Of a stretch of 48,994 bases of DNA, positions 1 through 8,561 are shown in pieces (position 1 is the first letter of the stretch; each line of letters starts with the position of its first letter). A program made the translations under genes and the position numbers. The DNA lies in the NCBI GenBank assembly GCA_937910385.1, contig CALEPT010000235.1:1-48994 (forward strand), read 5' to 3'. Source of the DNA: an uncultured Ruminococcus sp. GTDB lineage: Bacteria; Bacillota; Clostridia; Oscillospirales; Ruminococcaceae. The notes beneath the pieces were generated by a model that saw only the letters and a list, made by a program, of their open reading frames with translations, did no database searches and had not been told where the DNA came from.

Positions 1-132
1 AAAAAAAAAAAAAAAAAAAAACAAGTATTTTGTGCATTTTACATCAATATTCTATTTTTTACCCAAAACACACTGATAATTTTGCAGCATTATATACAAA
101 TGTGCAATTTTAAAGTAAGCTGAGAAGCCGAT
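1..132. other. A-tract and AT-rich intergenic sequence at the window edge
   Basis: The window opens with 21 consecutive A residues followed by AT-rich sequence with no coding potential. It lies downstream of the minus-strand ABC-F gene. No stem-loop precedes the run, which reads as a T-run on the minus strand, so it is not a classical intrinsic terminator. The true length of the tract is unknown because it touches the edge. Confidence 0.5.
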
Positions 133-2058
133 TCACTCATCAAGCTCTATGAGCTTGTCAAAGTCCTCGTCGATACGCTGTTTCAGCTCATCTATTTCAG
201 CGCATTTCGCGTTAATCAGCTCGTAATCGCTGTAGACCTCTTCGCTTCCTATCTCATCTGTCAGGAGGTCTATCCGCGCCTGAAGCTCGTCTATCTCATT
301 TTCCAGCCGGCGCATTTCGTTCTTGCGCGCAGCATCGGCACTTCGCTGCTGCTTACTTCGGTAGGTTTTTTCGGACTTTTCCTTTGCCGCCTCGGCTGCA
401 CGCTGCTGCTTTTGTGCATCAGCAGCGCGTTTCTCCTGAGCCTGCTCTTCACGCAGCACGTCGAGGTACTTCTCAAATCCGAAGCTGTGGCAGCGGTATC
501 CGCCATCGGTAAGCTCAATGAGGCGGTCGGCTATCTTGCTGAGAAGATAGCGGTCGTGCGAGACGAAAATTATCGTACCCGTGTACTCCGCGAGCGCCTC
601 CTCTATAGCCTCTTTTGAGGCGAGGTCGAGGTGATTCGTTGGCTCGTCGAGGATCAGAACGTTGCCGTGCTCCTGCATCATTATCGCGAAGCAGAGCTTT
701 GCCCGCTCGCCTCCGCTGATGACTCCCGTCTCCTTGAAAACGTTCTCGCCGACAAGCCTTACCTGAGCGAGCAGACTGCGCACCTCCAGCTCCGACATTG
801 AAGGATATCGGCTGTGGAGCTCCTCCATAACGGTGAGCTCTTTATTGAGATTGGCACTTTCCTGCTCAAAATAGGATATCTTTATGTTGCTGTTCCAACG
901 GACTATGCCCTTGTGCGGAAGCTGCTCCTGTATTATTTTCAGCAGGGTGGACTTGCCGATCCCGTTATCGCCGATTATGCCTATCTTCTCGCCTCTGCGC
1001 ACCTCGAAGCTGAGCTCGTCCACGAGGGTCTTTCGCGAAGCGCCCTCCCCCACTGAGATATCCACTCCCTTGACCTTCAGAACGTCGATAGGCGGCTCTA
1101 CCGCGTAGGTGAAGCTTATTTTCGCGTGCTTGGTATCATGGACGGGGCGCTCTATTCGCTCCATTTTTTCGAGCTGTCTGCGGCGGCTCTGCGCCATTTT
1201 CGTGGTAGAGGCACGCACGAGATTCCTTGCAACATAGTCCTCAAGCTGTGCTATCTGCTTCTGCTGCTGCTCGTATTCCTTTTCGCGGCGGGCGGTGTTC
1301 TCCTCCCTCTGGCGGACGAATGCGGAATAATTCCCCTTATAGCGTGTAAGCACTCCGCGCTCTATCTCGCATATCGAAGTACACAGACGGTCGAGGAAAT
1401 AGCGGTCATGCGACACGATGAGGACAGCTCCCCTGTATGAGCGCAGATAGTCCTCCAGCCACATTATGGTCTTGAAGTCGAGGTGGTTAGTAGGCTCGTC
1501 GAGGATAAGCAGATTAGGCTCCTCCAGCAGGAGCTTCGCTATGCACAGGCGGGTCTTTTCGCCGCCGCTGAATCCCGAAACTGTGCGGCTGAGCTCTTCT
1601 CCCGAAAATCCCATTCCGCTCAGGACTGTACGTATCTTCACATCTGTATTGTATCCGTCGTTTGCCTCGACCCACGAGGTAAGCTGCTGATATTGGTCGG
1701 CTGAGGAGCTGTCGCCGAGCTCTATTTCAAGCTCTATCTCACGCAGCCTGTCTATAGCACGGTGTACCGGCTCAAAAACGCTCCTCATCTCGTCGATGAC
1801 GGTGCTTTCGGAGTCAAGTCCGCTCATCTGTTCGAGATAGCCGACGGTAGCCTTAGCCGCAAACGACACTATGCCGTCCTTTTCCGTAAAGCGATCCGGC
1901 TCGACCGAGCCTGTCAGTATTTTCAGCAGTGTTGATTTACCGCAGCCGTTGTTCCCGACCAGACCTATTTTATCGTTCTCGTCGATAGTCAGTGAGATAT
2001 TTTTAAGAACCTGATCTCCGTTATAGAATTTGTTTATATTTGTCAAGCTTGCAAGCAT
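133..2058 (-). CDS. ABC-F family ATPase (Uup/YdiF type)
   Basis: A 641-residue soluble protein with two ABC ATPase domains in tandem and no membrane segments, which is the ABC-F layout. The first domain has Walker A GNNGCGKST (near residue 36), signature SGGEKTRLCIAKLL and LILDEPTNHLD. The second has GDNGIGKST (near 363), signature SGGERAKLCFAIMM and another LILDEPTNHLD. The charged linker between them (about 240-320, YEQQQKQIAQLEDYVARNL) is the P-site tRNA-interaction motif region of the family. The C-terminal 100 residues are a Lys/Glu/Ala-rich coiled coil, as in Uup/YdiF. ABC-F proteins act on the ribosome, relieving stalls or protecting against antibiotics; nothing here marks this one as a resistance factor. 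A promoter and a hairpin-containing leader lie upstream. Confidence 0.93.
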   Translation of the reverse strand: MLASLTNINKFYNGDQVLKNISLTIDENDKIGLVGNNGCGKSTLLKILTGSVEPDRFTEKDGIVSFAAKATVGYLEQMSGLDSESTVIDEMRSVFEPVHRAIDRLREIELEIELGDSSSADQYQQLTSWVEANDGYNTDVKIRTVLSGMGFSGEELSRTVSGFSGGEKTRLCIAKLLLEEPNLLILDEPTNHLDFKTIMWLEDYLRSYRGAVLIVSHDRYFLDRLCTSICEIERGVLTRYKGNYSAFVRQREENTARREKEYEQQQKQIAQLEDYVARNLVRASTTKMAQSRRRQLEKMERIERPVHDTKHAKISFTYAVEPPIDVLKVKGVDISVGEGASRKTLVDELSFEVRRGEKIGIIGDNGIGKSTLLKIIQEQLPHKGIVRWNSNIKISYFEQESANLNKELTVMEELHSRYPSMSELEVRSLLAQVRLVGENVFKETGVISGGERAKLCFAIMMQEHGNVLILDEPTNHLDLASKEAIEEALAEYTGTIIFVSHDRYLLSKIADRLIELTDGGYRCHSFGFEKYLDVLREEQAQEKRAADAQKQQRAAEAAKEKSEKTYRSKQQRSADAARKNEMRRLENEIDELQARIDLLTDEIGSEEVYSDYELINAKCAEIDELKQRIDEDFDKLIELDE

Positions 2059-2138
2059 ATTCGATTTCCTTTATGTTTATTTATCGGGCATTGGACCCTT
2101 CCCCGCAATACCGCTCAGTGCGGCAATTGTGCATTATT

Positions 2139-2167
2139 ATGATAACACATTATCCGGAATAAAGCAA
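2139..2167 (-). promoter_or_regulatory. Predicted sigma-A promoter of the ABC-F gene
   Basis: On the minus strand, TTGCTT is followed after 17 nt by TATCAT, about 80 nt before the ABC-F start codon. The leader contains a GC-rich hairpin (GCCGC / GCGG region, about 2104-2126). Leader attenuation is common for ABC-F genes, but no leader peptide or T-run is clear here. Confidence 0.6.
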
Positions 2168-2201
2168 CAGTCACAGTGAAATTTCATCACAGGGCAAGTA
2201 A

Positions 2202-2227
2202 AAACGCTCCCTGTTGAGGGAGCGTTT
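2202..2227 (-). terminator. Intrinsic terminator after the rhamnogalacturonan lyase gene
   Basis: A perfect 11-bp stem (AAACGCTCCCT / AGGGAGCGTTT) with a 4-nt loop. On the minus strand it runs into TTTTTAC, 30 nt after the lyase stop codon. It separates the lyase from the ABC-F unit. Confidence 0.85.
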
Positions 2228-2256
2228 CTGAGAGGGGTATTATGAATGTCCTGTTA

Positions 2257-5200
2257 TTACTTGTATGATTCGGGCAGAGAATCTATGAGCTTGAGAAGTG
2301 ATCTCTGTATCGAAAGAGCGTCCATAGATGTGAGACCGTCGCCGCGTGCATTTACATCAGCATTGTCCTGTCCCTGCTCCGTTATGTGGTCATTGTCGTA
2401 GCCTGTGAGTCCGTATCTGTCGGGATTTGAGATAGACTGAAGTACGAGAACCGCGTCAGCCATTTCTACTATACCGTTGCAATTAGCATCTCCGTAAATT
2501 ATATTGTCCTGCGGAGCTGATGTAGTGGTGGTCGTCGTCGTGACTGTTGTGGTCGTAGTAGTTGTTGTTGTAACGACAGTCTGATCCGCTACAGCAAATA
2601 CCGTATATCCAACACAGCCGGAGGACTGTCCGTTTGTTCCGAGAGTAACAGTCTCGCCTGCCTTTACCGACTTTGAGTAAATAACGTAATTTACATCGTT
2701 CGAGCTCTGAGCAGTTTCGCCTGTAAGTGTCCAGCCGCTGAGGAAAGAAGGAGTCTCCGTTACCCTTTCATCAACTGCGACGTATATTGTCGCATCTGCA
2801 CCGGCGATAAAAGTTGCCAGATCGCTCGTGCTGTTCTTTGAATCACAGGCAGCAGCGATATACTCTGCCCCGATGAGGGTATCGGAAAGCGCGGTGTAAG
2901 TAAATGTACGGTCGCCGTACACATCGCTGCCTACACCGACTGTGCTCCTGATCGACCAATCCGAAGCATTGGCATTATCAAGAACATCAAGCTGAGTGAT
3001 GAGTTTTCCGCTTATGGGAAGTGCCTTGCCGAACACGGTATAGTTAACAACGGAATTGGTAGTAGTGCAGTTCACGCCTAATGTAACCGACTCGCCTTCG
3101 CTGAGGAGCTTTTTGTATACAATGAAGGTAACATCGTTGCTGCCTTGAGCAGTCATATCGGTTTTTGTCCAGCTGCTCAGCCATGTGGGAACTGTTGCAT
3201 TGTCCTTGACTCTCTGATCGAGGAGAACATATGCGTACATATCCGCTCCTGCAATGAATGTTGCCTGATTGGAGGCAAAGCCCTTGGAATCACAGGCAGT
3301 GAGGATTGATTCACAGCCATTGAACTCAGAAGGAAGCGAAGTGTACGTTACTTCGCGGTCGCCGAATACAAGCCCACCCTCGCTTATTGTGGGAGAGATC
3401 ACCCAATCCTGATAATTGTCGGTATCGTTCACGAGCACCTGCTTGAAGAGTGTGCCGTCCTTGGGCATCACCTTTATCTCAAGAACCCATTTCTGGTCGT
3501 CGCTGCCGTTGCATTCCCATTCAACTATGCTTGCACCGCTGTCCTTTGAGCCTGCGAGAACTCCGAGACAGCTGTCGTCTCCCGAAACTCTTGTACACAT
3601 GGTATATGTACCGTCTCCGTTATCCACGAATTTTATCATTCGCGCTTCAGAATTATCATTGCCCCATATTCCTATCTCTGTGCCGTTATCCGCACTGCCG
3701 TAAGGTACGTCGAGACAATGTGTGTTTCCGCCGCTGAGATTGGTATAAAGGTAATAGTAACCGCTTCCTGCGGATTCAAGGACCCAGATATCCGAATCCT
3801 CATTATTTCCCTGAGTGAGCTTCGTACCGTTTGCAGCATCACCGTTTACCTCGAGGTAAAGTCCGCTGTTCACATTCTTGATCTTATAATAATGTGTTGT
3901 ATCGATAACAGCGCCTTTTTTGCCTGCAACTGCTCCGTTCACTTCACAGCCGTTTCTTTCGGGCATACTGTAGCCTGTGCCGAGGAAAAAGCTGGGGTGA
4001 GGCGGCTGGTTATAGGCTGTATTCTGAGAGGATACCTGCATACGGTACTGGGGGTCGTGCATGAGGGTAGTCACGCGGTAGTCGGTATCATAAGTAGTGC
4101 AGAAAATTCTGATAGACTTGCTGTCAGCCGCTCTTACGATGAGCTCCTCACGCCAGTCGCCGAAGATATCAGCGGAAAGGCAGGGGGTACCCTTTGTGGT
4201 ATTGCAGGTGTAATAGCCGTCGGTCGAAAGGAGATTAGTTATCGTAGTACTTCCCGCATTTCCTGTCAATTTGGATATAGTCGCCGGCGAATCGGTATAG
4301 CCATCAAGTATCTCACGCTCGAGGTCGCCGTCCCAGTATGAGAGGAAGTTGATAGCCGGGCGGCGGCATGAGAGGGTATTGCCGTTTACGTCAACTACAG
4401 GAGTGGAGTCGTCTGAAAGCTTATTGCCCCAGCACTCTGCACCGGGATTTCCTGCCCATACATTATCTGCACAGCAGCGTCCCGTATCGCCTGCGCCGTT
4501 CTGGTGATAGAGTATCTTTTTCTGGTCGAGGTCAAGGAGCGAAACCCCGTAGCCGGATTTGGAATCTTCATGGCATATCCATGCCTCAATACCGGGGTTT
4601 GTGGGATCGAGATCTGCAACGTGCATTGCGTCGCCGTGTCCCTGACTTGTAGTATAATACAGTGTTCCGTCATCATCAATGACCGATGCACCGGTTATTA
4701 CCTCCTGCTTGCCGTCGCCGTCCACATCGGCAGGCATACTGTTGTGGTTTCCGCAGCCGTAGCCGGCAGCAGAGGTGCTCGTTCCGGTATCGAATGTCCA
4801 CATTTTTACGAGCTTTTTATTTTCGACCTTCCACGCAGTGGCTGTCATACGTCCGTAATATCCGCGTCCGTTCACAATACAGGGGTGAATGCCGTCAAGA
4901 TAAGCAACTGTTCCCCAGAAACGGTCAACGCGGTTTGTCTTGTCGCTGCTCTTGCCCCATGCGGTTGTAGTACCTCTGGCGATCTCATAGTTAACAGTAT
5001 CAAGAGCTGCACCGGTTTCTCCGTCAAAGAGGGTGTAATACTCGGGACCCGTGATTATAAATCCGCTGGAATTGCGGTAATCCGCGGAAGAATCGCCTAT
5101 GACCTTTCCAACGCCGTCAACAGTTCCGTCGGCGGTCTTACAGGTCATCTCAGCCTTTCCGTCGAGGTCGAAATCGGCAACATAAAACTGGGTGTAGTGC

Positions 5201-5829
5201 GCGCCTGCACGGATATTTTTACCGAGGTCGATACGCCACAGTCTTGTTCCGTCGAGCTTATAGCAGTCGATGTAAACGTTGCCTGTAGTACCGGACTGCG
5301 AGTTATCCTTCGAGTTGTTAGGATCCCATTTCAGAAACAGCTCATACTGTCCGTCGCCGTCAACGTCTCCGACTGACATATCGTTTGGTGAATAGATAGA
5401 TGACGGAGGCGAGAGCGGTATATCGAAATACGCATTGTTGGATATGAGGGAACAGTTTTCCGATCCCTTGACAGTGCTTCCTATGAGGTAATCCACTCTG
5501 TAAGTAGAAGAAGCGGAACCGCTCTTGTCGAGATAGCAGGTCGCATCGCCAGAATTGCTCGTGTAAATAAGGCTGCCGTCGCGGTATAGTTTGAAAACCG
5601 CGTTGTCATCGTCGTTTGTGAGCCAGCGCCAGCTTACGAGCATTCCCGAGCCCGTGTTAACCGCCGAGATACCTCTGTCAAGGTATTCGAGCACGTTCGA
5701 GCTGAATGCCGACGCAGCTGAAGCGGTCAGCGTACTGCTCGTTACGGTATTCACAGGTACTGATGACGTGGCAGCACATATTGCAGCAGCAGATGCTGCC
5801 GCTGTGAGCTTCTTGAAATTAAGTCTCAT
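2257..5829 (-). CDS. Dockerin-bearing rhamnogalacturonan lyase (PL11-like), multimodular
   Basis: A secreted 1190-residue enzyme predicted to cleave the rhamnogalacturonan-I backbone of pectin by beta-elimination. Modules in order: signal peptide (1 to about 40, ending near ASAAS); PL11-like propeller catalytic region (about 45-630), starting VLEYLDRGISAV and carrying repeated Ca-binding-like DVDGDG and DFDLDGKAE loops; ricin-type beta-trefoil lectin (about 640-780, YYKIKNVNSGLYLEV and QKWVLE); two tandem copies of a roughly 150-residue beta module (about 785-938 and 940-1085) sharing YGDR, CDSK, TFIAGAD and WTxT; a Thr-rich linker; and a C-terminal dockerin (about 1109-1190) with two Ca-binding repeats. 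The ATG at 5829 is preferred over an upstream start because AAAGGAA sits just before it and the signal peptide begins there. Substrate assignment rests on family resemblance. Confidence 0.9.
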   Translation of the reverse strand: MRLNFKKLTAAASAAAICAATSSVPVNTVTSSTLTASAASAFSSNVLEYLDRGISAVNTGSGMLVSWRWLTNDDDNAVFKLYRDGSLIYTSNSGDATCYLDKSGSASSTYRVDYLIGSTVKGSENCSLISNNAYFDIPLSPPSSIYSPNDMSVGDVDGDGQYELFLKWDPNNSKDNSQSGTTGNVYIDCYKLDGTRLWRIDLGKNIRAGAHYTQFYVADFDLDGKAEMTCKTADGTVDGVGKVIGDSSADYRNSSGFIITGPEYYTLFDGETGAALDTVNYEIARGTTTAWGKSSDKTNRVDRFWGTVAYLDGIHPCIVNGRGYYGRMTATAWKVENKKLVKMWTFDTGTSTSAAGYGCGNHNSMPADVDGDGKQEVITGASVIDDDGTLYYTTSQGHGDAMHVADLDPTNPGIEAWICHEDSKSGYGVSLLDLDQKKILYHQNGAGDTGRCCADNVWAGNPGAECWGNKLSDDSTPVVDVNGNTLSCRRPAINFLSYWDGDLEREILDGYTDSPATISKLTGNAGSTTITNLLSTDGYYTCNTTKGTPCLSADIFGDWREELIVRAADSKSIRIFCTTYDTDYRVTTLMHDPQYRMQVSSQNTAYNQPPHPSFFLGTGYSMPERNGCEVNGAVAGKKGAVIDTTHYYKIKNVNSGLYLEVNGDAANGTKLTQGNNEDSDIWVLESAGSGYYYLYTNLSGGNTHCLDVPYGSADNGTEIGIWGNDNSEARMIKFVDNGDGTYTMCTRVSGDDSCLGVLAGSKDSGASIVEWECNGSDDQKWVLEIKVMPKDGTLFKQVLVNDTDNYQDWVISPTISEGGLVFGDREVTYTSLPSEFNGCESILTACDSKGFASNQATFIAGADMYAYVLLDQRVKDNATVPTWLSSWTKTDMTAQGSNDVTFIVYKKLLSEGESVTLGVNCTTTNSVVNYTVFGKALPISGKLITQLDVLDNANASDWSIRSTVGVGSDVYGDRTFTYTALSDTLIGAEYIAAACDSKNSTSDLATFIAGADATIYVAVDERVTETPSFLSGWTLTGETAQSSNDVNYVIYSKSVKAGETVTLGTNGQSSGCVGYTVFAVADQTVVTTTTTTTTTVTTTTTTTSAPQDNIIYGDANCNGIVEMADAVLVLQSISNPDRYGLTGYDNDHITEQGQDNADVNARGDGLTSMDALSIQRSLLKLIDSLPESYK

Positions 5830-5960
5830 AAAAGTTCCTTTCCCCCTGTGCCTGTGATGCCGGCACAAGGCTTCCCCGGCGGCAATAATTCAATTTTTAA
5901 CGACTGCCGCTTGATAATTTTGATTTTTCTCTAACAGATTCATATTTTGTCTATAAATAT

Positions 5961-5988
5961 ATTATACATAATTACTTCGCAATTACAA
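5961..5988 (-). promoter_or_regulatory. Candidate promoter of the rhamnogalacturonan lyase
   Basis: Minus-strand TTGTAA, 16-nt spacer, TATAAT, about 130 nt before the lyase start. The surrounding 430-nt gap (5830-6259) is AT-rich, holds no gene, and carries divergent promoter candidates for the lyase and the regulator. Confidence 0.5.
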
Positions 5989-6052
5989 TCAAAAATCCTA
6001 TCATGTTAAGAAGATTTTTTGAAATTCTCACAAAAAATATGCAAAATCATCT

Positions 6053-6080
6053 TGAATTCACTTTGAAAGTATGATACAAT
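6053..6080 (+). promoter_or_regulatory. Candidate promoter of the AraC/LacI-type regulator
   Basis: TTGAAT, 16-nt spacer, TACAAT on the plus strand, giving a leader of about 170 nt before the regulator. It is back-to-back with the lyase promoter, so one regulator site could affect both. Confidence 0.45.
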
Positions 6081-6120
6081 ATTTCATGTAAAATAAAATC
6101 GCCGTTTTAAAAAATGATAC

Positions 6121-6148
6121 TGCACGCATGTGCAATATAATTCGCACA
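6121..6148. promoter_or_regulatory. Overlapping TGCAC/GTGCA inverted repeats, possible operator
   Basis: TGCAC (6121) and GTGCA (6130) form an inverted repeat with a 4-nt spacer, and TGTGC (6129) pairs with GCACA (6144) across 10 nt. They sit in the divergent promoter region in the leader of the regulator. The assignment as an operator is inference only. Confidence 0.25.
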
Positions 6149-6259
6149 TTATTTTGAATACTATTTCAGGATAAATCTTTGCTGTGATCGTTGAATCAAT
6201 ACCGTCGTGCATCGTGTTTGCAGGATCGTTAATATAAATTGACCGGAGGGAGGAGCTCT

Positions 6260-8497
6260 ATGAGCAAAAGGCTTTTGATAGGAGTAATAATGACTGACTG
6301 CCACGTCGATTTTCAGGGTGAAATACTCAGAGGCATAATATCTCAGGCATTCAAAAGCAATTGCGATGTCGCAGTGATCGCGCCGCTGCATAATTTTTCT
6401 GTTAATTCCGTTCATAAAAATACGGAAAAGCAGCTCTTTGACCTCATATTATCAGAGAAGATAGACGGTTTTATCTACGACAGGAACACATTCTACCGCG
6501 AAGATATAAGAGAACACATAGACACCCTATGCAACCGCACCGGCAAGCCCGTTATGCTTCTCGATTACAGCAGCCATAAGAACTTCGAGACCACCTCGGT
6601 AGACGATTGTGACGCCTTTGAGACTATAACCGATCACCTCATCAGCGTTCACGGTCTCAAAAAGATATATTGCCTCACCGGTCCCAAAAAGGTATTCAAC
6701 GCCGAGGAAAGACTGCGCGGTTATATGAATTCAATGAAAAAGCACGGTCTTTACTTCGACAGATCTTACTATGAATACGGCGATTTCTGGATAGAAGCTT
6801 CAAAAAAATTCGCCGCAAGGATAATCAGCGGCAAGCTCGAACGCCCCGAAGCTATAGTATGCGGAAACGATATAACCGCCATAAATATATCCAAAGAACT
6901 CATAGCCGGCGGCATAAGAGTCCCTGAGGATATCGCCGTCACAGGCTACGATGCCTCTATGGACGGCTACTATGCAACTCCCTCTATAACCAGCTACAGC
7001 CGCCCTAATTTTCAGCTCGGCGCAGAAGCATTCAGAAGGCTGTATCGCATCATAACAGGCAGGATCTGCCGCAAGGTGCAGAATGAGAACGGTGAGCTCA
7101 GACTCGGAAAAAGCTGCGGCTGCTCGGAAAACCCTCAGCTTCGCCACAACATACAGCGAATGATGAAAATAAACAGCACAAATGAAGCAAATCTTCTCTA
7201 CGGCGATATGCTCTTCGATATAACCAACACCGATAACATCCCGATTTTCGCTGACAGACTCGATAACTACACCTTCTTCCTGTATAAAATGAACAGGATA
7301 AGGATATGCCTTACAAAAAAATACATAGACTCCCTGAGCGCGGCGGATATATCCGATCTTTCCTTCCGCGCAGGAGATGAGGTGTGCGTTGTTCTTGCAA
7401 AATCAGCTGTCAAACGCGAAACGGAATCCATGGGCTATTTCAGATCACGAGAGCTTCTGCCTGATTATGATGACAAAAACAGAAATCACCCATCGGCATT
7501 TTATATCTCTCCGCTCCATTACAACGATAATTTCTTCGGATATTCCGCAGTCTCTTTCGGCAAGGAGCCGATCTCGTTCGGTTCGCTTTACCTGAAATGG
7601 ATAAATTACGTCAATGTCGCTCTTGAACAGGTAAGAATAAAAGCGATAATGAACAATACTATTAAAAACACAAGCCGTGCTCTGCTCTATGACAGCATCA
7701 CAGGAATGCTCAGCCGGAGCGGTATCGAGAATGAATTCGCAAAGCTCGTATCGTCAGGCTCGCACATGGGAAATAATGCCGAGTTTATCGTCGTTGATAT
7801 GCAGGCTATAAAAAAGACCTATTATCACAGCGGTGAGGAGAAGCGCAATCAGACAGCCGCCGCCTTCGCAAAGCTTGTACAGTCATGCCTTGAGGAAGGT
7901 GAGCTGATCGGTGTATGGTCTTCGGATACGCTGTGCATCATAAGCTTTAAAAGCGGCAGAGATAAGGATATATACGACGAGCTGCTGCGAAAAATGGCTG
8001 AATCAAAGTTCCGTGCCGACGAGGAATGCAACATTGATTTTTCAATAGGGCTGTATACCGCCGAAGCCAAGCCCGATCTGAATGTTTCAGACGCGGTATA
8101 CAAGGCGAGCATCAACACTGTGAGCACCTACTCGACTTCGGAAAGCAGTGCCAATCCGCAATTTGAAAAGCTCTGTATGCTCCGCAGCCGCATGATAAAA
8201 AACCCCGAGCTGCCGTGGAATATAAGCGAGATCGCAGAAAGCCTGTACCTCAGCAAGAGCTATCTGCAAAAAATATATAAATCCTACTTCAACAAGAGCA
8301 TTATCGAGGAAATGATACAGTTCAGGATCGATAAGGCTAAGGGACTGCTGTCCGCTACAAATATGACCGTCACGGAAATTTCAAGGGAATGCGGCTACTC
8401 CTCGTATAACTACTTTGTACGTCAATTCAGAACGTGTGAAGGAGCCTCGCCCTCGGAATACCGCGAATCCCAGCGCGCCAACGGCACACAGCACTGA
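6260..8497 (+). CDS. Transcription regulator: LacI-type sensor, degenerate GGDEF-like domain, AraC HTH
   Basis: A 745-residue cytoplasmic protein without a signal peptide. Residues 1 to about 290 resemble the periplasmic-binding-protein-like ligand domain of LacI/GalR regulators (LLIGVIMTDCHVDFQGEIL; VCGNDITAINISKEL; EDIAVTGYDAS) but lack the LacI N-terminal helix-turn-helix. Around residue 476, YDSITGMLSRSGIENEF matches the DxLTGLxNR start of GGDEF domains; where GGDEF should follow (near 552) the sequence is SSDTLCII, so diguanylate cyclase activity is unlikely. Residues 650-745 are a typical AraC double HTH (ISEIAESLYLSKSYLQKIYK; TVTEISRECGYSSYNYFVRQF). The start at 6260 follows a GGAGGGAGG ribosome site; an earlier TTG overlaps that site. 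Its divergent position suggests control of the lyase by a sugar ligand. Confidence 0.88.
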   Translation: MSKRLLIGVIMTDCHVDFQGEILRGIISQAFKSNCDVAVIAPLHNFSVNSVHKNTEKQLFDLILSEKIDGFIYDRNTFYREDIREHIDTLCNRTGKPVMLLDYSSHKNFETTSVDDCDAFETITDHLISVHGLKKIYCLTGPKKVFNAEERLRGYMNSMKKHGLYFDRSYYEYGDFWIEASKKFAARIISGKLERPEAIVCGNDITAINISKELIAGGIRVPEDIAVTGYDASMDGYYATPSITSYSRPNFQLGAEAFRRLYRIITGRICRKVQNENGELRLGKSCGCSENPQLRHNIQRMMKINSTNEANLLYGDMLFDITNTDNIPIFADRLDNYTFFLYKMNRIRICLTKKYIDSLSAADISDLSFRAGDEVCVVLAKSAVKRETESMGYFRSRELLPDYDDKNRNHPSAFYISPLHYNDNFFGYSAVSFGKEPISFGSLYLKWINYVNVALEQVRIKAIMNNTIKNTSRALLYDSITGMLSRSGIENEFAKLVSSGSHMGNNAEFIVVDMQAIKKTYYHSGEEKRNQTAAAFAKLVQSCLEEGELIGVWSSDTLCIISFKSGRDKDIYDELLRKMAESKFRADEECNIDFSIGLYTAEAKPDLNVSDAVYKASINTVSTYSTSESSANPQFEKLCMLRSRMIKNPELPWNISEIAESLYLSKSYLQKIYKSYFNKSIIEEMIQFRIDKAKGLLSATNMTVTEISRECGYSSYNYFVRQFRTCEGASPSEYRESQRANGTQH

Positions 8498-8532
8498 CCA
8501 TATCAGACAGCAAGCATTGCACATCCCTGCTC

Positions 8533-8549
8533 CGGCGGATATCCCGCCG
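8533..8549. terminator. Hairpin between convergent genes
   Basis: A 6-bp GC-only stem (CGGCGG / CCGCCG) with a 5-nt loop lies between the convergent regulator and yqfD genes. It has no good T-run on either side, so termination activity is uncertain. Confidence 0.4.
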
Positions 8550-8561
8550 ATAGTCTATAGG

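Noticed and set aside
1..21. Functional poly-A element
   Set aside because: The homopolymer touches the window edge with no stem before it; it may be a slippage-prone tract or a boundary artefact.
133..2058. Antibiotic-resistance ABC-F protein
   Set aside because: Housekeeping Uup/YdiF-type C-terminal coiled coil and no resistance-gene context; resistance cannot be inferred from sequence here.
4504..5376. 290-codon open frame opposite the pectin lyase
   Set aside because: Shadow of the well-supported lyase; no ribosome site and no family features.
6260..8497. Active diguanylate cyclase
   Set aside because: The GGDEF signature is replaced by SSDTL, so catalysis is unlikely even though the domain start is recognisable.
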